Under the pieces are notes generated by a model, which was given only the letters and a program-made list of their open reading frames with translations, made no database searches and was not told the DNA's origin. A DNA stretch of 64,000 nt from Rickettsia sp. Oklahoma-10. GTDB taxonomy: Bacteria; Pseudomonadota; Alphaproteobacteria; Rickettsiales; Rickettsiaceae. Location: NCBI RefSeq assembly GCF_039954865.1, contig NZ_CP157197.1, forward strand, positions 1,009,501 through 1,073,500, read 5' to 3'. Every line of letters starts with the position of its first letter. Position 1 is the stretch's first letter. The position numbers and the translations under genes were made by a program. This document shows, piece after piece, positions 19,072 through 29,053 of this stretch.

Positions 19072-19726
19072 GTAATGAGCTAAAGATATAATTACTTATA
19101 ATACATAAGATTTTATTTTTTTCACTAGATTTTATAAAGATTTTTATTCTATAAACTGTTTTAATTGACAAAGGAATTATGTTATTTAGAGCTTCTAATT
19201 TAATAGTAGAATATACTATTCATTATATTTTTTTATACTTAAATTCCTATTCTAATCCTATGTTGCTTGGTCTCGAATTAAATAAAACTACCACAATATC
19301 GATCTAACAGGTAAAGTGCAAAATTATCAATAGAGAACCTAATTATTGGTAAGGATAAAAGCTTTAGTGATATATAATGATTTTAATGTAATAGAAACCG
19401 TTATTCTAACTATAGATAAATTTGACGCATTTAATAGTATCTTAAAAAACAAATATAGTTTAGAGTAAGAAACTAATAAAGTTGCTACTGTTCTGAATTA
19501 TTTTAAAATGGAACTGGTATCTATAACAAACAGTTTCTATAAAGAATTATTAAATAAACTAGAACAAGAACAGATGAAGAGATTATTTGTAATACTTGTC
19601 ATACCATGGCTTGACCAAAGTATCCAACAATAACTTAAATATACATCGTTTTAACATTTTTAACTAGATCCTACGATCAAGTTGCAGGATGACAATCAAA
19701 AAACCGATTCACGCCAACACCTACGT
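19072..19726 (+). other. Gap with decayed ORF and RPE-like repeats
   Basis: On the plus strand, about 19390-19600, a broken frame reads VIETVILTIDKFDAFNSILK, stop, then ETNKVATVLNYFKMELVSI and KELLNKLEQEQMKRLF. It is former coding sequence of unrecognised family. From about 19600 to 19735 come repeat units: CATACCATGGCTTGACCAAAG, AGGATGAC-bounded pieces and CACCTACGTCTACGTAGG. The last of these runs into the 3' end of gpsA. Confidence 0.4.
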
Positions 19727-20695
19727 CTACGTAGGAATAACATACGACGCCAATTTGGAAATTATAGGCATTTGTAAATTATATTTTTTTATCAAATCTA
19801 AAACTGATTTTAATGCTTCTCTTCCCTCTACTAGTTCTTGATATTCATGTAAAAATTTCTTTTTATTGCTACTAATTCCAAGTTCATAACCAAATTTTGT
19901 ATTGCGTGAGCCTAAAGAGTAACAGGTAAGTACTAAATCACCTAATACTCCTGCTTCTAATAATATATCTAACCCTGCTTGCATACCGCCTAAAGCTTTA
20001 GATAAAATTGTAATTTCTTTTAAGGCAGATAGTATAAGTGTTGCTCTTGCATTTTCGCCCTGCTCTTTTGCTAAATCAATCCCACTTTTAATAGCAAAGA
20101 TATTTTTCAATGCTCCTGCCACCTGTAATGTCACAATATCGCTTGTTACATTAGTAGTAAAAATTTTTGAACATATATTATTAGCTATTTTATTTGCTAC
20201 ATCTACATCTAAACTTGCAATACTTGCTGAAGCCGGTAAATTTTTAGCAAGTTCCTTTGCAAGATTAGGACCGGATAGAAATGCTATAGAGTTATACGGC
20301 AATAGGGTTTTGAGTCTATCGGAAAATAACTCGGTAGGATTACGGACAAAACCTTTTGTTGCAATTAGAAGAGTATTTTCTGTGGAAATGCCGTGAGTTT
20401 TTAATAATTTTATCGAATCATTGAAAGCATAAGATGGTACTGCAATAATAATAAGTTCAAAATCCTTAATTATATCTAAGTTTGTAGTAGCCTGTAAATG
20501 AGAGGGTAGTTTAATATCACCTAAATATTTTACGTTAGTTCTGTTATGTAAAATTTCTTTCACTATTTTCTCATCACGTAAAAATAAAGTAACATTATTA
20601 CAGTTTCGAGCTGCTAAAGAGGCTAGACTAGTACCAAAACTCCCTCCTCCATAAACTGCAATATTTTTAAACTTACTCACTGATAACTTTCTCAA
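19727..20695 (-). CDS. gpsA: Glycerol-3-phosphate dehydrogenase [NAD(P)+]
   Basis: 322 residues. It interconverts dihydroxyacetone phosphate and sn-glycerol 3-phosphate for phospholipid synthesis. The N-terminal Rossmann motif is IAVYGGGSFGTSLA; also visible are LIATKGF, FLSGPNLAKELA, the catalytic lysine region VAGALKNIFAIKSGI and LGDLVLTCYSLGSRN. The last few residues (SYVIPT) are encoded by a short repeat that overlaps the stop, so the natural C-terminus seems to have been replaced, losing little of the fold. The N-terminus overlaps the end of the RNase J gene by 23 nt, indicating translational coupling. Confidence 0.93.
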   Translation of the reverse strand: MRKLSVSKFKNIAVYGGGSFGTSLASLAARNCNNVTLFLRDEKIVKEILHNRTNVKYLGDIKLPSHLQATTNLDIIKDFELIIIAVPSYAFNDSIKLLKTHGISTENTLLIATKGFVRNPTELFSDRLKTLLPYNSIAFLSGPNLAKELAKNLPASASIASLDVDVANKIANNICSKIFTTNVTSDIVTLQVAGALKNIFAIKSGIDLAKEQGENARATLILSALKEITILSKALGGMQAGLDILLEAGVLGDLVLTCYSLGSRNTKFGYELGISSNKKKFLHEYQELVEGREALKSVLDLIKKYNLQMPIISKLASYVIPT

Positions 20696-22358
20696 TATTT
20701 ACTATTATAGCGGGTGATTTATTTATTTCTTGTTTTAAGATTTTACGGATTGTCCCTTTTATTGCCTCAGTCACTTGCTCATCTGATAATAGTTTTTTAG
20801 CTTGTTTATTTTGAATGGTAACAAGCTCTTTAATATTGTTCTTAATTAGATTAACTAACGCAACATCCTCCTTTGGATCAAGTAGTCCAGGCATAGACAG
20901 CATTGGGTTTGCAGCAAGCAAACCTTTTTTATTTATTACTATGGATACTATCACAATACCTGACTCACGCATACGTCTTCTAGCTTTAAAAATCGGCGAT
21001 TCTACAGGAAGTAAATAGTTACCATCTACGGCTAAATAACCGCTTTCAACCTTTGAAATTATTTTTGCATTATTATATTCAAGCAATACTACACTACCAT
21101 TTTCAACCTCTACTGCCTGTTTTATGCCGTTTTTCTTAGCAAGCTTAACATGTTCATGAATATGCACAGGCTCACCGTGAACAGGAATACAAATATTCGG
21201 TCTAATTAAAGAATACATTTTTTTTAGTTCGTCAATAGATGGATGTCCTGACACATGGACAAAATGGTCTCTCTCTGTAATAACTTCTACACCGGCTTTA
21301 ACAAAAATATTAAATAATCTAAATATTTTCTTTTCATTACCGGGAATAATTTTTGAAGAAAAAATCATTGTATCCTTAGGCGCAAGCTTTATAGATGGGT
21401 GAGAATTATTAGCCAGTTTTGCGGTGGACGCCATAGGCTCACCTTGACAACCGGTAGCAATTACTAATAATTCTTCTCTTCTAAATCTACTAACATCATG
21501 TTCACTAATTAGACGAGTAATATCTTTAAAATAGCCACTTTCTTGAGCAGTAAGCATCATACGATGCAAGCTTCTACCGGTTAAGACCACTTTTCTACCT
21601 ACAAGCCCTGCAGCATGAATTATTGTATCAAGTCGTGCTAAATTAGAAGCAAAGGTTGAAACTACTACCATTTGAGGGCAACCAGCTATAATATCTACTA
21701 AACTTTTTCTAACATCACCTTCAGAACCTGAGCTGCCTTTATTAAACACGTTAGTTGAATCACAAACAAGTGCAAGAACCCCTTCATCTCCATAAGATTT
21801 TAAAAGTTCTTCATCAGCTTTTTTACCAAGTATCGGATCATTATCAAATTTCCAATCTCCCGTATGTAAAATATTACCCACCTCTGTACGGATCATAATT
21901 GCTTGCATTTCAGGAGCTGAGTGAGTCAACGGCACCATTTCTAAGGAAAAAGGATCTAGATTTATTTTACTACCCGATTGTACTTCATAAATTTTTATAT
22001 TTTTAGCAAAATCATATTCATTTAAACGAATCTTTAAAAAGTTTGCCGTAAAAGTAGTAGTATAAATAGGACATTTAAGACTATTCCATAAATATTGTAC
22101 ACCGCCTAAATGATCTTCATGAGCATGAGTTAAAATTAGACCTACTATATCTTTTTTATATTTTTCAATAAAGCTACTATCGGCAATGATCATATCAACA
22201 CCTGGTAAATAATCATAGGCAAAACCGCTACCGCAATCAATCATGAGCCATTTTCCTTTATAATGATAAAGATTAAGATTCATACCTATTTCATTAGAGC
22301 CTCCTAGCGGTACAAATAATAAATCATTTTTATGGTTTTTCATGTTGAATGATGACAT
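20673..22358 (-). CDS. rnj: Ribonuclease J (metallo-beta-lactamase/beta-CASP RNase)
   Basis: 561 residues, standard length. The zinc-binding THAHEDHLGG is at residues 77-86, with further ligands in VPLTHSAPE and HTGDWKFDNDP. The beta-CASP domain has VCDSTNVFNKGSSGSEGDV, VVVSTFASNLARL, ATGCQGEPMAS and HVSGHPS. The C-terminal linker and small domain are complete. It acts in 5'-3' exonucleolytic and endonucleolytic RNA maturation and decay, as in alphaproteobacteria. Translation may begin at Met1 or Met6. It heads a two-gene unit with gpsA and is divergent from the NAD kinase gene. Confidence 0.92.
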   Translation of the reverse strand: MSSFNMKNHKNDLLFVPLGGSNEIGMNLNLYHYKGKWLMIDCGSGFAYDYLPGVDMIIADSSFIEKYKKDIVGLILTHAHEDHLGGVQYLWNSLKCPIYTTTFTANFLKIRLNEYDFAKNIKIYEVQSGSKINLDPFSLEMVPLTHSAPEMQAIMIRTEVGNILHTGDWKFDNDPILGKKADEELLKSYGDEGVLALVCDSTNVFNKGSSGSEGDVRKSLVDIIAGCPQMVVVSTFASNLARLDTIIHAAGLVGRKVVLTGRSLHRMMLTAQESGYFKDITRLISEHDVSRFRREELLVIATGCQGEPMASTAKLANNSHPSIKLAPKDTMIFSSKIIPGNEKKIFRLFNIFVKAGVEVITERDHFVHVSGHPSIDELKKMYSLIRPNICIPVHGEPVHIHEHVKLAKKNGIKQAVEVENGSVVLLEYNNAKIISKVESGYLAVDGNYLLPVESPIFKARRRMRESGIVIVSIVINKKGLLAANPMLSMPGLLDPKEDVALVNLIKNNIKELVTIQNKQAKKLLSDEQVTEAIKGTIRKILKQEINKSPAIIVNIEKVISE

Positions 22359-22443
22359 AATTTAACTTAATATTTATTTTATTACTTTATTCTTATAACT
22401 TATTATTAGTTAAGCGTCTATTATTAAAACAGAAATTCATATA

Positions 22444-23211
22444 ATGAATATAAATAAAATAGCATTGATTTATAATAAAGATTATAAATCTTTAGCAATT
22501 ATAAAAGAAATAAAAAAACTATATAATTATTGTGAGATAGAGGAAGCAGAAGTAATTATAGTAGTAGGAGGTGATGGAGAATTACTACATAATATTCACT
22601 GCTATATGCATCTTAACATACCTTTTTACGGAGTAAATTTAGGAAGCCTCGGCTTTTTAATGAATACTTTAGATACTAAGAACTTATTACAAAATATATA
22701 TGAAAGTACGGTTACTATACTCAATCCTCTTCTCATGCAAGCCGAAGATACAAGTGGTCAAATATATACGGCACTTGCTATTAACGAAGTATCGATATTT
22801 CGCAAAACTAACCAAGCTGCTAAATTTAGAATAGACGTAAACGGAATAGAGAGAATGAGTGAATTAGTAGCAGATGGAGCTTTAGTTGCAACACCTGCTG
22901 GAAGCAGTGCTTATAATTTATCTGCCGGCGGTCCTATTTTACCACTTGAATCAAACATGTTATGCCTAACCCCTATCTGCGCGTTTAGACCACGTAGATG
23001 GCATGGCGCTTTATTGCTTTCATCTACTACGATTAAATTTGAAATATTTAATACAAACAAAAGACCGGTAAATGCTACTGCCGACTTTCAGGAGTTTAAT
23101 AATATCATACAGGTTACTGTTAGCTCTACTAAAAACAAACCGATCAAATTGCTCTTTAATAAAAATTATACGTTGGAAGATCGAATTATTAAAGAGCAAT
23201 TCGGTGGGTAA
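22444..23211 (+). CDS. nadK: NAD kinase
   Basis: 255 residues. ATP-dependent phosphorylation of NAD to NADP. The catalytic GGDGE motif is at residues 42-46; YGVNLGSLGFLMN and INEVSIFR follow, and the substrate-binding motif DGALVATPAGSSAYNLSAGGPIL is present (Asp/Gly/Thr/Ser residues conserved). It is short, as in other Rickettsiales. The ATG at 22444 opens the frame just before the first strand. Its promoter must lie in the 85-bp region shared with the RNase J gene. Confidence 0.93.
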   Translation: MNINKIALIYNKDYKSLAIIKEIKKLYNYCEIEEAEVIIVVGGDGELLHNIHCYMHLNIPFYGVNLGSLGFLMNTLDTKNLLQNIYESTVTILNPLLMQAEDTSGQIYTALAINEVSIFRKTNQAAKFRIDVNGIERMSELVADGALVATPAGSSAYNLSAGGPILPLESNMLCLTPICAFRPRRWHGALLLSSTTIKFEIFNTNKRPVNATADFQEFNNIIQVTVSSTKNKPIKLLFNKNYTLEDRIIKEQFGG

Positions 23212-24480
23212 TTATTAAGCAATATACATAATTTTTTGACTAAGAATTAAATTAATGTATAATGCCTTGTTAAAATAACTAGGTATTATATATGATCGCA
23301 TAAAAGTCCTCTCTACTAACTTTTCTACCATATTTTAGTTAACACTTAAAACTCACAATATTACCTTAAATACAGGCTATTGAATAGTACTCAACAAATA
23401 TTTAAAGATTTTGAGATAAAAAAAAGATTTTTGAAGAACTATTGAAGAAATAAAAACCTTAAATTAGCTTTAGCATTTGCTAATTTAGTAATTAATAGGA
23501 TATGGAATGTGTATTAAAAATTACAGTTATGAAGTACTTGAAAATCATGAGTTATTTTAAGATTATGAGATTAGTAAATATAATTCTTTAATTAATAAAA
23601 ATTCTAAAATAGAAATATTTTTCATTTAGCTGCAGTAGAAACGAATAGTTTATTAATGTAACAAGTAGCTAAAAATATATTTAAATCAGCACCTATAGTT
23701 TTAAATTTACTTAAAACTCAAGGACAATGATATCAATATATCTAAATATTATTACAGAAATTTTACTATTGGCAAAACCTAAATTTCAACCGAATATTAT
23801 TAGAAGATTGTGCTATTCTAAGCTCTTTTTGTGAAATATTGCTTACTGCCAAAAAAAATGCAAAGCTAATAAACAGTGAACAGAAACAGAAAATAAATGT
23901 ATCTACTTTGGCCACTATAATATATCAATAATATACAGGAAGGTTATCATTAGCTGAAGAACAATTAGTACACCTTATGAAATGATCGACCAAATGATAA
24001 AAATTCGATCTATAGTTTATTTACTCAATAAAAGGTTGAGACAGAAGCAAAAAATTTAATAAAGAATGCCCCAAAAGATATAAAAGCTTTGACAGAAATA
24101 AGTTTTAATTTAGCTGAAATTTCTGCAGCTAAATTAAATATACTGAATCAAAATAACTTATCTCAGGATACTAGATAACAGTTTTAACGTTTTCAGTACA
24201 TTACCAAATACATATGCTTCTGAGACAATTTTGAATAAAGAAAACCTAAAGTATGAGTTAATCAAATTAGTTGACTCTATTGTTAGTTGTATATTATTTT
24301 CAGGAAATAAAATTTTTATTAAATCTTGAAGAAGATATAACCTAATTTAGGCAATATGAAGATATTAAAAAATTTATAAATATAATCCATCAATAACAAT
24401 GTACATTTGCTTAATACTATACAACAAATTATTCACAGTTATAGCAATTGAAAAATTAGGTAAAAATTACAAGTAATTAG
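23212..24480 (+). pseudogene. Large decayed ORF of unknown family
   Basis: A stretch of broken frames on the plus strand: KLALAFANLVINRIWNVY near 23460, ILLTAKKNAKLINSEQKQK and INVSTLATIIYQ near 23835-23930, and RLSLAEEQLVHLMK near 23940. Lys/Leu/Asn-rich helical text of this type is common in rickettsial ankyrin-like or secreted proteins, but no repeat or domain is clear. More than six stops or shifts are present. I report it only as a former gene. Confidence 0.4.
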
Positions 24481-24524
24481 ATAGATATACAAGACTTGAA
24501 TGTTATAGAAAAATTTAGATAAGA

Positions 24525-25040
24525 TAACATCAGCTTATCCTTGAGTAGGTATCAATAAATGTTTGTGTATATACTTTACCTATACCTTTGAAAGTTTCTG
24601 CATAGTAAGTATCTTGAGAACTAAGATAATCTGGGTGTTATATCTCCCATGTATCTCTTTATTATTCTTACGTTTCTCTAAAGTTTGTATCTGTGCTTCA
24701 GTTAGAATGATATTGAGCCATTTGAGTTATAAGCCTTAAATTGTTACATTTCTAAGCCATATTGATCTTACTCCTCCTGGTAATACTAATATTCCCTTCT
24801 TCTTTAACTCATTTGATACCCTTAATTAACTATAAGTTGAACAATCTATTGTTAGACCATACACTGCTTTCTCTATAGCAAGATCTACTCTATTAGCTAT
24901 TATTGGTTTCTTGCAATTAATCTCATATGATGTGTCTTCTTCACCTGTTTCATATGGTTCTTTAAATCTATAATAGCTATCTCTAAAATATATCCCATGC
25001 TTTGCATGCTGATTATATACTACCAAGGCTCTTGGCCAAT
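24525..25040 (-). pseudogene. IS481-family transposase remnant
   Basis: On the minus strand, the text from about 25030 downward reads FRDSYYRFKEPYETGEED, KKPIIANRVDLAIEKAV, then after a stop LRVSNELKKKGI, LPGGVRSIWLRN, LTEAQIQTLEKRK and, in the last part, DYLSSQDTYYAETFKGIGKV and YTQTFIDTYSRIS. This is the N-terminal helix-turn-helix and the start of the rve integrase core of an IS481-type transposase: the QDT(F/Y)YxG..KGxGxVYxQTxIDTYS segment carries the first two catalytic Asp residues. At least three frame breaks are present. No inverted repeats could be placed, so this is an immobile relic. Confidence 0.7.
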
Positions 25041-25189
25041 TCTAGTAACCCTAATTTTAGTTTTATTATTTTTTAATTTAGATTCATTTCATACTCCATT
25101 TTATATTTGTATATTTTTCAAATGCCATATTAAATCTCAATTACTTCAATTAAATTTGATAACTACCTTGCTACTATATTTGCATTAGT

Positions 25190-25545
25190 TGTAGGAGTAT
25201 TGCGTTAACTCTTCCCTATTTACATTGAATATTTTTACCATTATAATCTTTTATACGTTCCTCTTTTGTAAGATTATGAGGTATACCGGTAGTTTCTATT
25301 AATTTAATTTTGGGTTGTGCTTATTTAATTTATTTTCTTTGCGTTTAAAGCAGAAAAGGCAATTTATTGTACCTAAATTTGTAGATGCGCCTTTACTGCC
25401 TATATTTATATCAGCATTCTCAACTTTCAAGCCTTCTTGTCATAGCCTTTCTGCAATACTACTCTAATTCCCAGTGCATTACTGTTGCCACCCATATATT
25501 GAGAACTAAGCATTGCTACAAGTAAAATTGTCTCATATAACTCCT
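25190..25545 (-). pseudogene. Decayed ORF fragment, unknown
   Basis: The minus strand gives GNSNALGIRVVLQKGYD, then EGLKVENADINIGSKGAS, GTINCLFCFKR, IKLIETTGIPHNLTKEERI and KDYNGKNIQCK, with one or two frame changes. It was clearly coding once. It may be a separate gene or cargo next to the IS481 relic. Family not recognised. Confidence 0.4.
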
Positions 25546-25560
25546 CGATTAAATTAAATA

Positions 25561-26469
25561 TTATTTTTGTTCTAATTCACTCAACATCATTTTAGCAGCT
25601 TTTATGCCTGCTGCTTTTGAAGTTTTTATATTGGTAGTCTCAGTATGGAAAGTTATTTTACTGCCATCAAGATTACCAAGCATGAAATCAGTTTTTATAT
25701 TATCTTTATCTAAATATGTAGAGTAAGCAGCAATTGGCGTGCGACAATCGGCATCTAGATATTCTAAAAATGCTCTTTCAGGCTTTATTAATTCAAAGGT
25801 AGTAAGATAATTAATTTTGTTGCATATCTCAAGCATAGCATTATCGTCTTTTCTAATCTCAACTGCAATGACTCCCTGCCCTATACACGGCAACATCTGC
25901 GAATACTCTATCACATGACAATATTGAGGATTAAATGCATTAAGTCTTTTCAGTCCTGCATATGCTAAAATCGTTGCATCAACTTCACCATTCATTAGCT
26001 TTTTTATTCTTGAATCAACATTCCCTCTAAAAACTGTTACATTTAAATCAGATCTTATTTTTTGGATAAATGCTTTTCTTCGTACTGCCGAGCTACCTAT
26101 TACAGCATTTTGCGGCAACTCTTCTATAGATTTATATTTTAGACAAACAAAAGCATCTCTGGGATCTTCACGCTCTAAAACGGCAGCAATGATTAAAGAT
26201 TCAGGAATCCTTCCAGGCACATCCTTTAAAGAATGAACAGCTAAGTCAATCTTTTTATCAAGTAAAGCTTGCTCTATTTCCTTTAAAAATAAGGCTTTAC
26301 CACCAATATCGTATAAGGGTTTATTTTGGATTAAATCACCACTAGTAGTAATTGGTACTATTTCACAATTAATATTAGGAACAAATTGTTTGATTTGCTG
26401 AATAACTAAATTAGTTTGCACTAAAGCAAGTGGGCTGTTTCTTGTACCTATTCTGATAGAATGCATCAT
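25561..26469 (-). CDS. hemC: Porphobilinogen deaminase (hydroxymethylbilane synthase)
   Basis: 302 residues. It joins four porphobilinogen units into hydroxymethylbilane in haem biosynthesis. Visible are [23 protein letters not shown] (substrate-binding and catalytic Asp region), [33 protein letters not shown], and Cys242 in [11 protein letters not shown], the cysteine that carries the dipyrromethane cofactor. All catalytic positions are intact and length is normal. The frame opens with MMHSIRIG; either Met could start. Stand-alone gene, minus strand. Confidence 0.96.
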   Translation of the reverse strand: MMHSIRIGTRNSPLALVQTNLVIQQIKQFVPNINCEIVPITTSGDLIQNKPLYDIGGKALFLKEIEQALLDKKIDLAVHSLKDVPGRIPESLIIAAVLEREDPRDAFVCLKYKSIEELPQNAVIGSSAVRRKAFIQKIRSDLNVTVFRGNVDSRIKKLMNGEVDATILAYAGLKRLNAFNPQYCHVIEYSQMLPCIGQGVIAVEIRKDDNAMLEICNKINYLTTFELIKPERAFLEYLDADCRTPIAAYSTYLDKDNIKTDFMLGNLDGSKITFHTETTNIKTSKAAGIKAAKMMLSELEQK

Positions 26470-26702
26470 TCGTTTTCTATTATTTCAAAAGGACTAGTAA
26501 AACTTAAAACACTATAACTTATCATTACTTCATGATTTATAATAATTGGATGATTTATCTCACCATAACCCTTTCCTTCATATATTATATAAAAATACGA
26601 ATTTTACGTACGCCTCCCCTATTATTATTCCGCTACTGGATAAGCTACCCAAAAAATTCTCAAAACAAGGAGCTATAAAGTAACTAATTAATAACCAACT
26701 AT

Positions 26703-26912
26703 CTACACACTACTGAATATACTAGATAATAAATAAAACAAGCTGTCTGTATATATTCTTGAATTATCAATTAAAAAAGTACTAGTACCGATCCAAGCAA
26801 TAATAAGAGTTGCAACTATCGTATCTGTGGAAAAATTTCTTTTCCCTATCGCATATTCATAAATATTGTTTATATTTTTGATATTGAGAAGTCCAACTCG
26901 CAAATTAATCAC
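26703..26912 (-). pseudogene. N-terminal fragment of a sodium:solute symporter
   Basis: 69-residue open fragment. Its text NIYEYAIGKRNFSTDTIVAT followed by a hydrophobic LIIAWIGTSTFLI matches the start of the SSS (PutP-like) symporters that carry the YAIGxRNFSTxT motif, common as duplicated genes in Rickettsia. Only the first two membrane helices are present. Downstream the frame ends and no further symporter sequence is readable, so this is a truncated relic rather than a small protein. Confidence 0.6.
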
Positions 26913-27039
26913 TAATGATATCTATGATTTGATATAGCATTAAGTTATCAGATAGCAATAAAGAATTTTCTATGCAAATGATAATAAAGATAAAAAAAGA
27001 AACAAACAATATTTTTGTAAAGTTAAAGAATATAGACTT

Positions 27040-27190
27040 TATTGCATGGCCCATGTTATGCAATTCCCGCGTAGACCGGGAAGCAAGAAAAACATATAAA
27101 AAACTTGTTTTTTATATGTTTATTTTGTCAAATAATGTAATTTTCCAATATTTAATGTTATTTTTCTGGATCCAACCTATGTAGGACATA
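27040..27190. repeat. Dispersed intergenic repeat (also near 31400)
   Basis: ATTGCATGGCCCATGTTATG followed by AATTCCCGCGTAGACCGGGAAG, then TTTATATGTTTATTTTGTCA, ATATTTAATGTTA and TTTTTCTGGATCC. The TTATATGTTTATTTT..ATTGAATGTAATTTTT..TTTTTGGATTCC arrangement recurs at about 31395-31495, so this is a copied unit. The open frame across it is repeat-derived. Confidence 0.5.
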
Positions 27191-27399
27191 GAAAGTCATG
27201 ACTAGTGCACTATAAATAGAATATTTTCTATTAAAAAGATTCAACTCTTCTACCCCGCCTGACCATAATGATGTTACAGTCAAGTTTCATCAAGTATTTA
27301 TGATAATCATCATAAATACTATAGCTGTTTTTCTTCTAATACATCTGCAGTAGTTTTATTCACCACTTGATACTTCGATCGAACAACAGTTTATTTTCT

Positions 27400-27850
27400 T
27401 TATTAAAAAAACTGTAACGAACAGACATCACTTTAAAGCTCATATACCACTTGTACAGTTAGTTTACCAGCTATAGTAAATGTTATTTTATACTTCTCAC
27501 TACTTGCAGAATTTACATTAACACCATTTAATACTAAAATTTCTACAACTTTATTGTCATAATAATCACTATCCCCTGCAGTACAGTCCTGCCAGTTTTA
27601 TCTTTAAGACTTAAATCAATCTTTGTTTACATATTTTTTTATGCATTTTTCCACATCTTCTAATTTACCAAGCCATGCTACTGGATTGGAACCAAAATTA
27701 ATATCGTCCTTATAATGTTAGGATTAAACTTGTCTTGTTTAACTATTTTGCTATTATAGGCTCAAATACAGTTAATAATTCTTGTGATTGATAGGTAAAA
27801 TTTTATTCATAAACATATTTTACAATAAAATACCATGAAACATGCTTTTT
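27400..27850 (-). pseudogene. Decayed ankyrin-repeat protein
   Basis: Minus-strand text NPVAWLGKLEDVEKCIKKYV, then SLKDKTGRTVLQ and NKVVEILVLNGVNVNS shows the ankyrin pattern (xTGxTxLxxA...xxxVxxLLxxGADVN). It is followed by SSEKYKITFTIAGKLTVQVV. Several shifts and stops break it. Further upstream on the same strand (about 27930-28140) is more decayed text, beginning MIAEAFNNKIAYSVEDLTRI, that may belong to the same or another dead gene. Confidence 0.45.
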
Positions 27851-28148
27851 TGATTTATGCTTTTAAAATATGTAAAAAATTACTAAATATTAATAAATAG
27901 ATACAGCTAAAAATATTTATAAAGTGTCAAATCTTGTTAAGAGGTCTAGACTTAGCTCTGACTGTTGCATAATTACGCAGTCTATCAAATAACTGCATTA
28001 ATAATAACTCATCCTTTCTTCTGTGCATATATAATATTTTTTCCACAGATTAATCTTATTATGATCTTTCTTAATTCTTGTTAAATCTTCAACAGAATAA
28101 GCTATCTTATTATTAAATGCTTCTGCTATCATTTCTCTAGTCAATATT

Positions 28149-28979
28149 TTAATACCAAGGTGCTAATGATAGCTCTATGCTAATCCCTTTAACGGTAATA
28201 CCAGAGTCTTTAAAGGCAAGATATTTTTCTTCTCTAATTAAAGCGATTGCTTTATTGTAGTAACTTGAGCATATTACGCCGATTTCATAGTTATCTGCTA
28301 GTATTGCTTCATCTTTAACTAATGAAGATAAATCTTCATCTGCTATAACTGTATATATCCTTCGTCTTATAACCCCTTGATATTTAGTTCTTGAAATGAC
28401 TTCTTGTCCTACATAACAACCTTTATCGTAGCTAATCCCATTTAATTCTTCACCACCGTATAAAATCGGGATAGATTTATTGAAAGATAAATCTTCTACA
28501 CCGTCTATTATTGCAAAATTATATTTATCTTCTAGATATATTGAGTTCCCGTCTTCTCGGGAATGACATAAAGGTTCAAGAGTATCTTTTAATGTTCCAG
28601 TTACTATTGAACGCAAACCAAGCTTAGTATAACGAGGATCACGAGATGTAACTAGCGTGTCTATATCTAATTTTTGATGTGAGTAGATAACTTTATATTC
28701 ATCACTACAATCTATTAATTGTATTTTAGAACGCAATTTATAGAAATTTAAATGATCTATTAAAACAGTTTTACTACTTTTATCAATATCAAGGTAAATT
28801 TCCTCAAAATTATGAATATACACAAAAAAATCAAATAGGTACCTTCCTTGATTGTTAAGTAAATAAGTATAACAGTATTTACTTTTATTTATATCGTTAG
28901 TAATAAGATTTTGTAAAAATTTTACTGAATCTAAACCTATTATTTTAACAACCTCTCTATCATTTAATATTTCATACAT
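28149..28979 (-). CDS. ygfZ: YgfZ/GcvT-type folate-binding protein (Fe-S cluster repair)
   Basis: 276 residues. The family signature K-G-C-Y-x-G-Q-E appears as YDKGCYVGQEVISRTKYQG near residue 180. The N-terminal GcvT-like fold includes FLQNLITNDINK, and NQGRYLFDFFVY is the L-x-x-x-G-x-x-x-F strand. The protein uses tetrahydrofolate to support maintenance of Fe-S enzymes, for example MiaB. Around residues 133-148 the frame holds CHSREDGNSI, encoded by an RPE-type palindrome at 28541-28575 inserted without breaking the frame. Divergent from the DUF155 gene. Confidence 0.88.
   Translation of the reverse strand: MYEILNDREVVKIIGLDSVKFLQNLITNDINKSKYCYTYLLNNQGRYLFDFFVYIHNFEEIYLDIDKSSKTVLIDHLNFYKLRSKIQLIDCSDEYKVIYSHQKLDIDTLVTSRDPRYTKLGLRSIVTGTLKDTLEPLCHSREDGNSIYLEDKYNFAIIDGVEDLSFNKSIPILYGGEELNGISYDKGCYVGQEVISRTKYQGVIRRRIYTVIADEDLSSLVKDEAILADNYEIGVICSSYYNKAIALIREEKYLAFKDSGITVKGISIELSLAPWY
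28541..28575. repeat. RPE inserted in-frame in ygfZ
   Basis: TTCCCG and CGGGAA arms around TCTTCT, with the adjacent GAATGACATAAAGG boundary typical of the TCATTCCCG family. It sits inside an open, conserved gene and is translated as part of the protein. Confidence 0.65.
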
Positions 28980-29053
28980 AATTATAATATTATTGACTTT
29001 ATACGTTCCTAGCTACTATACTTTGAACTTATATAAATTTAAACTTAATAATC

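Noticed and set aside
26972-27184. 70-residue plus-strand ORF
   Set aside because: It reads through a dispersed intergenic repeat; no independent protein character.
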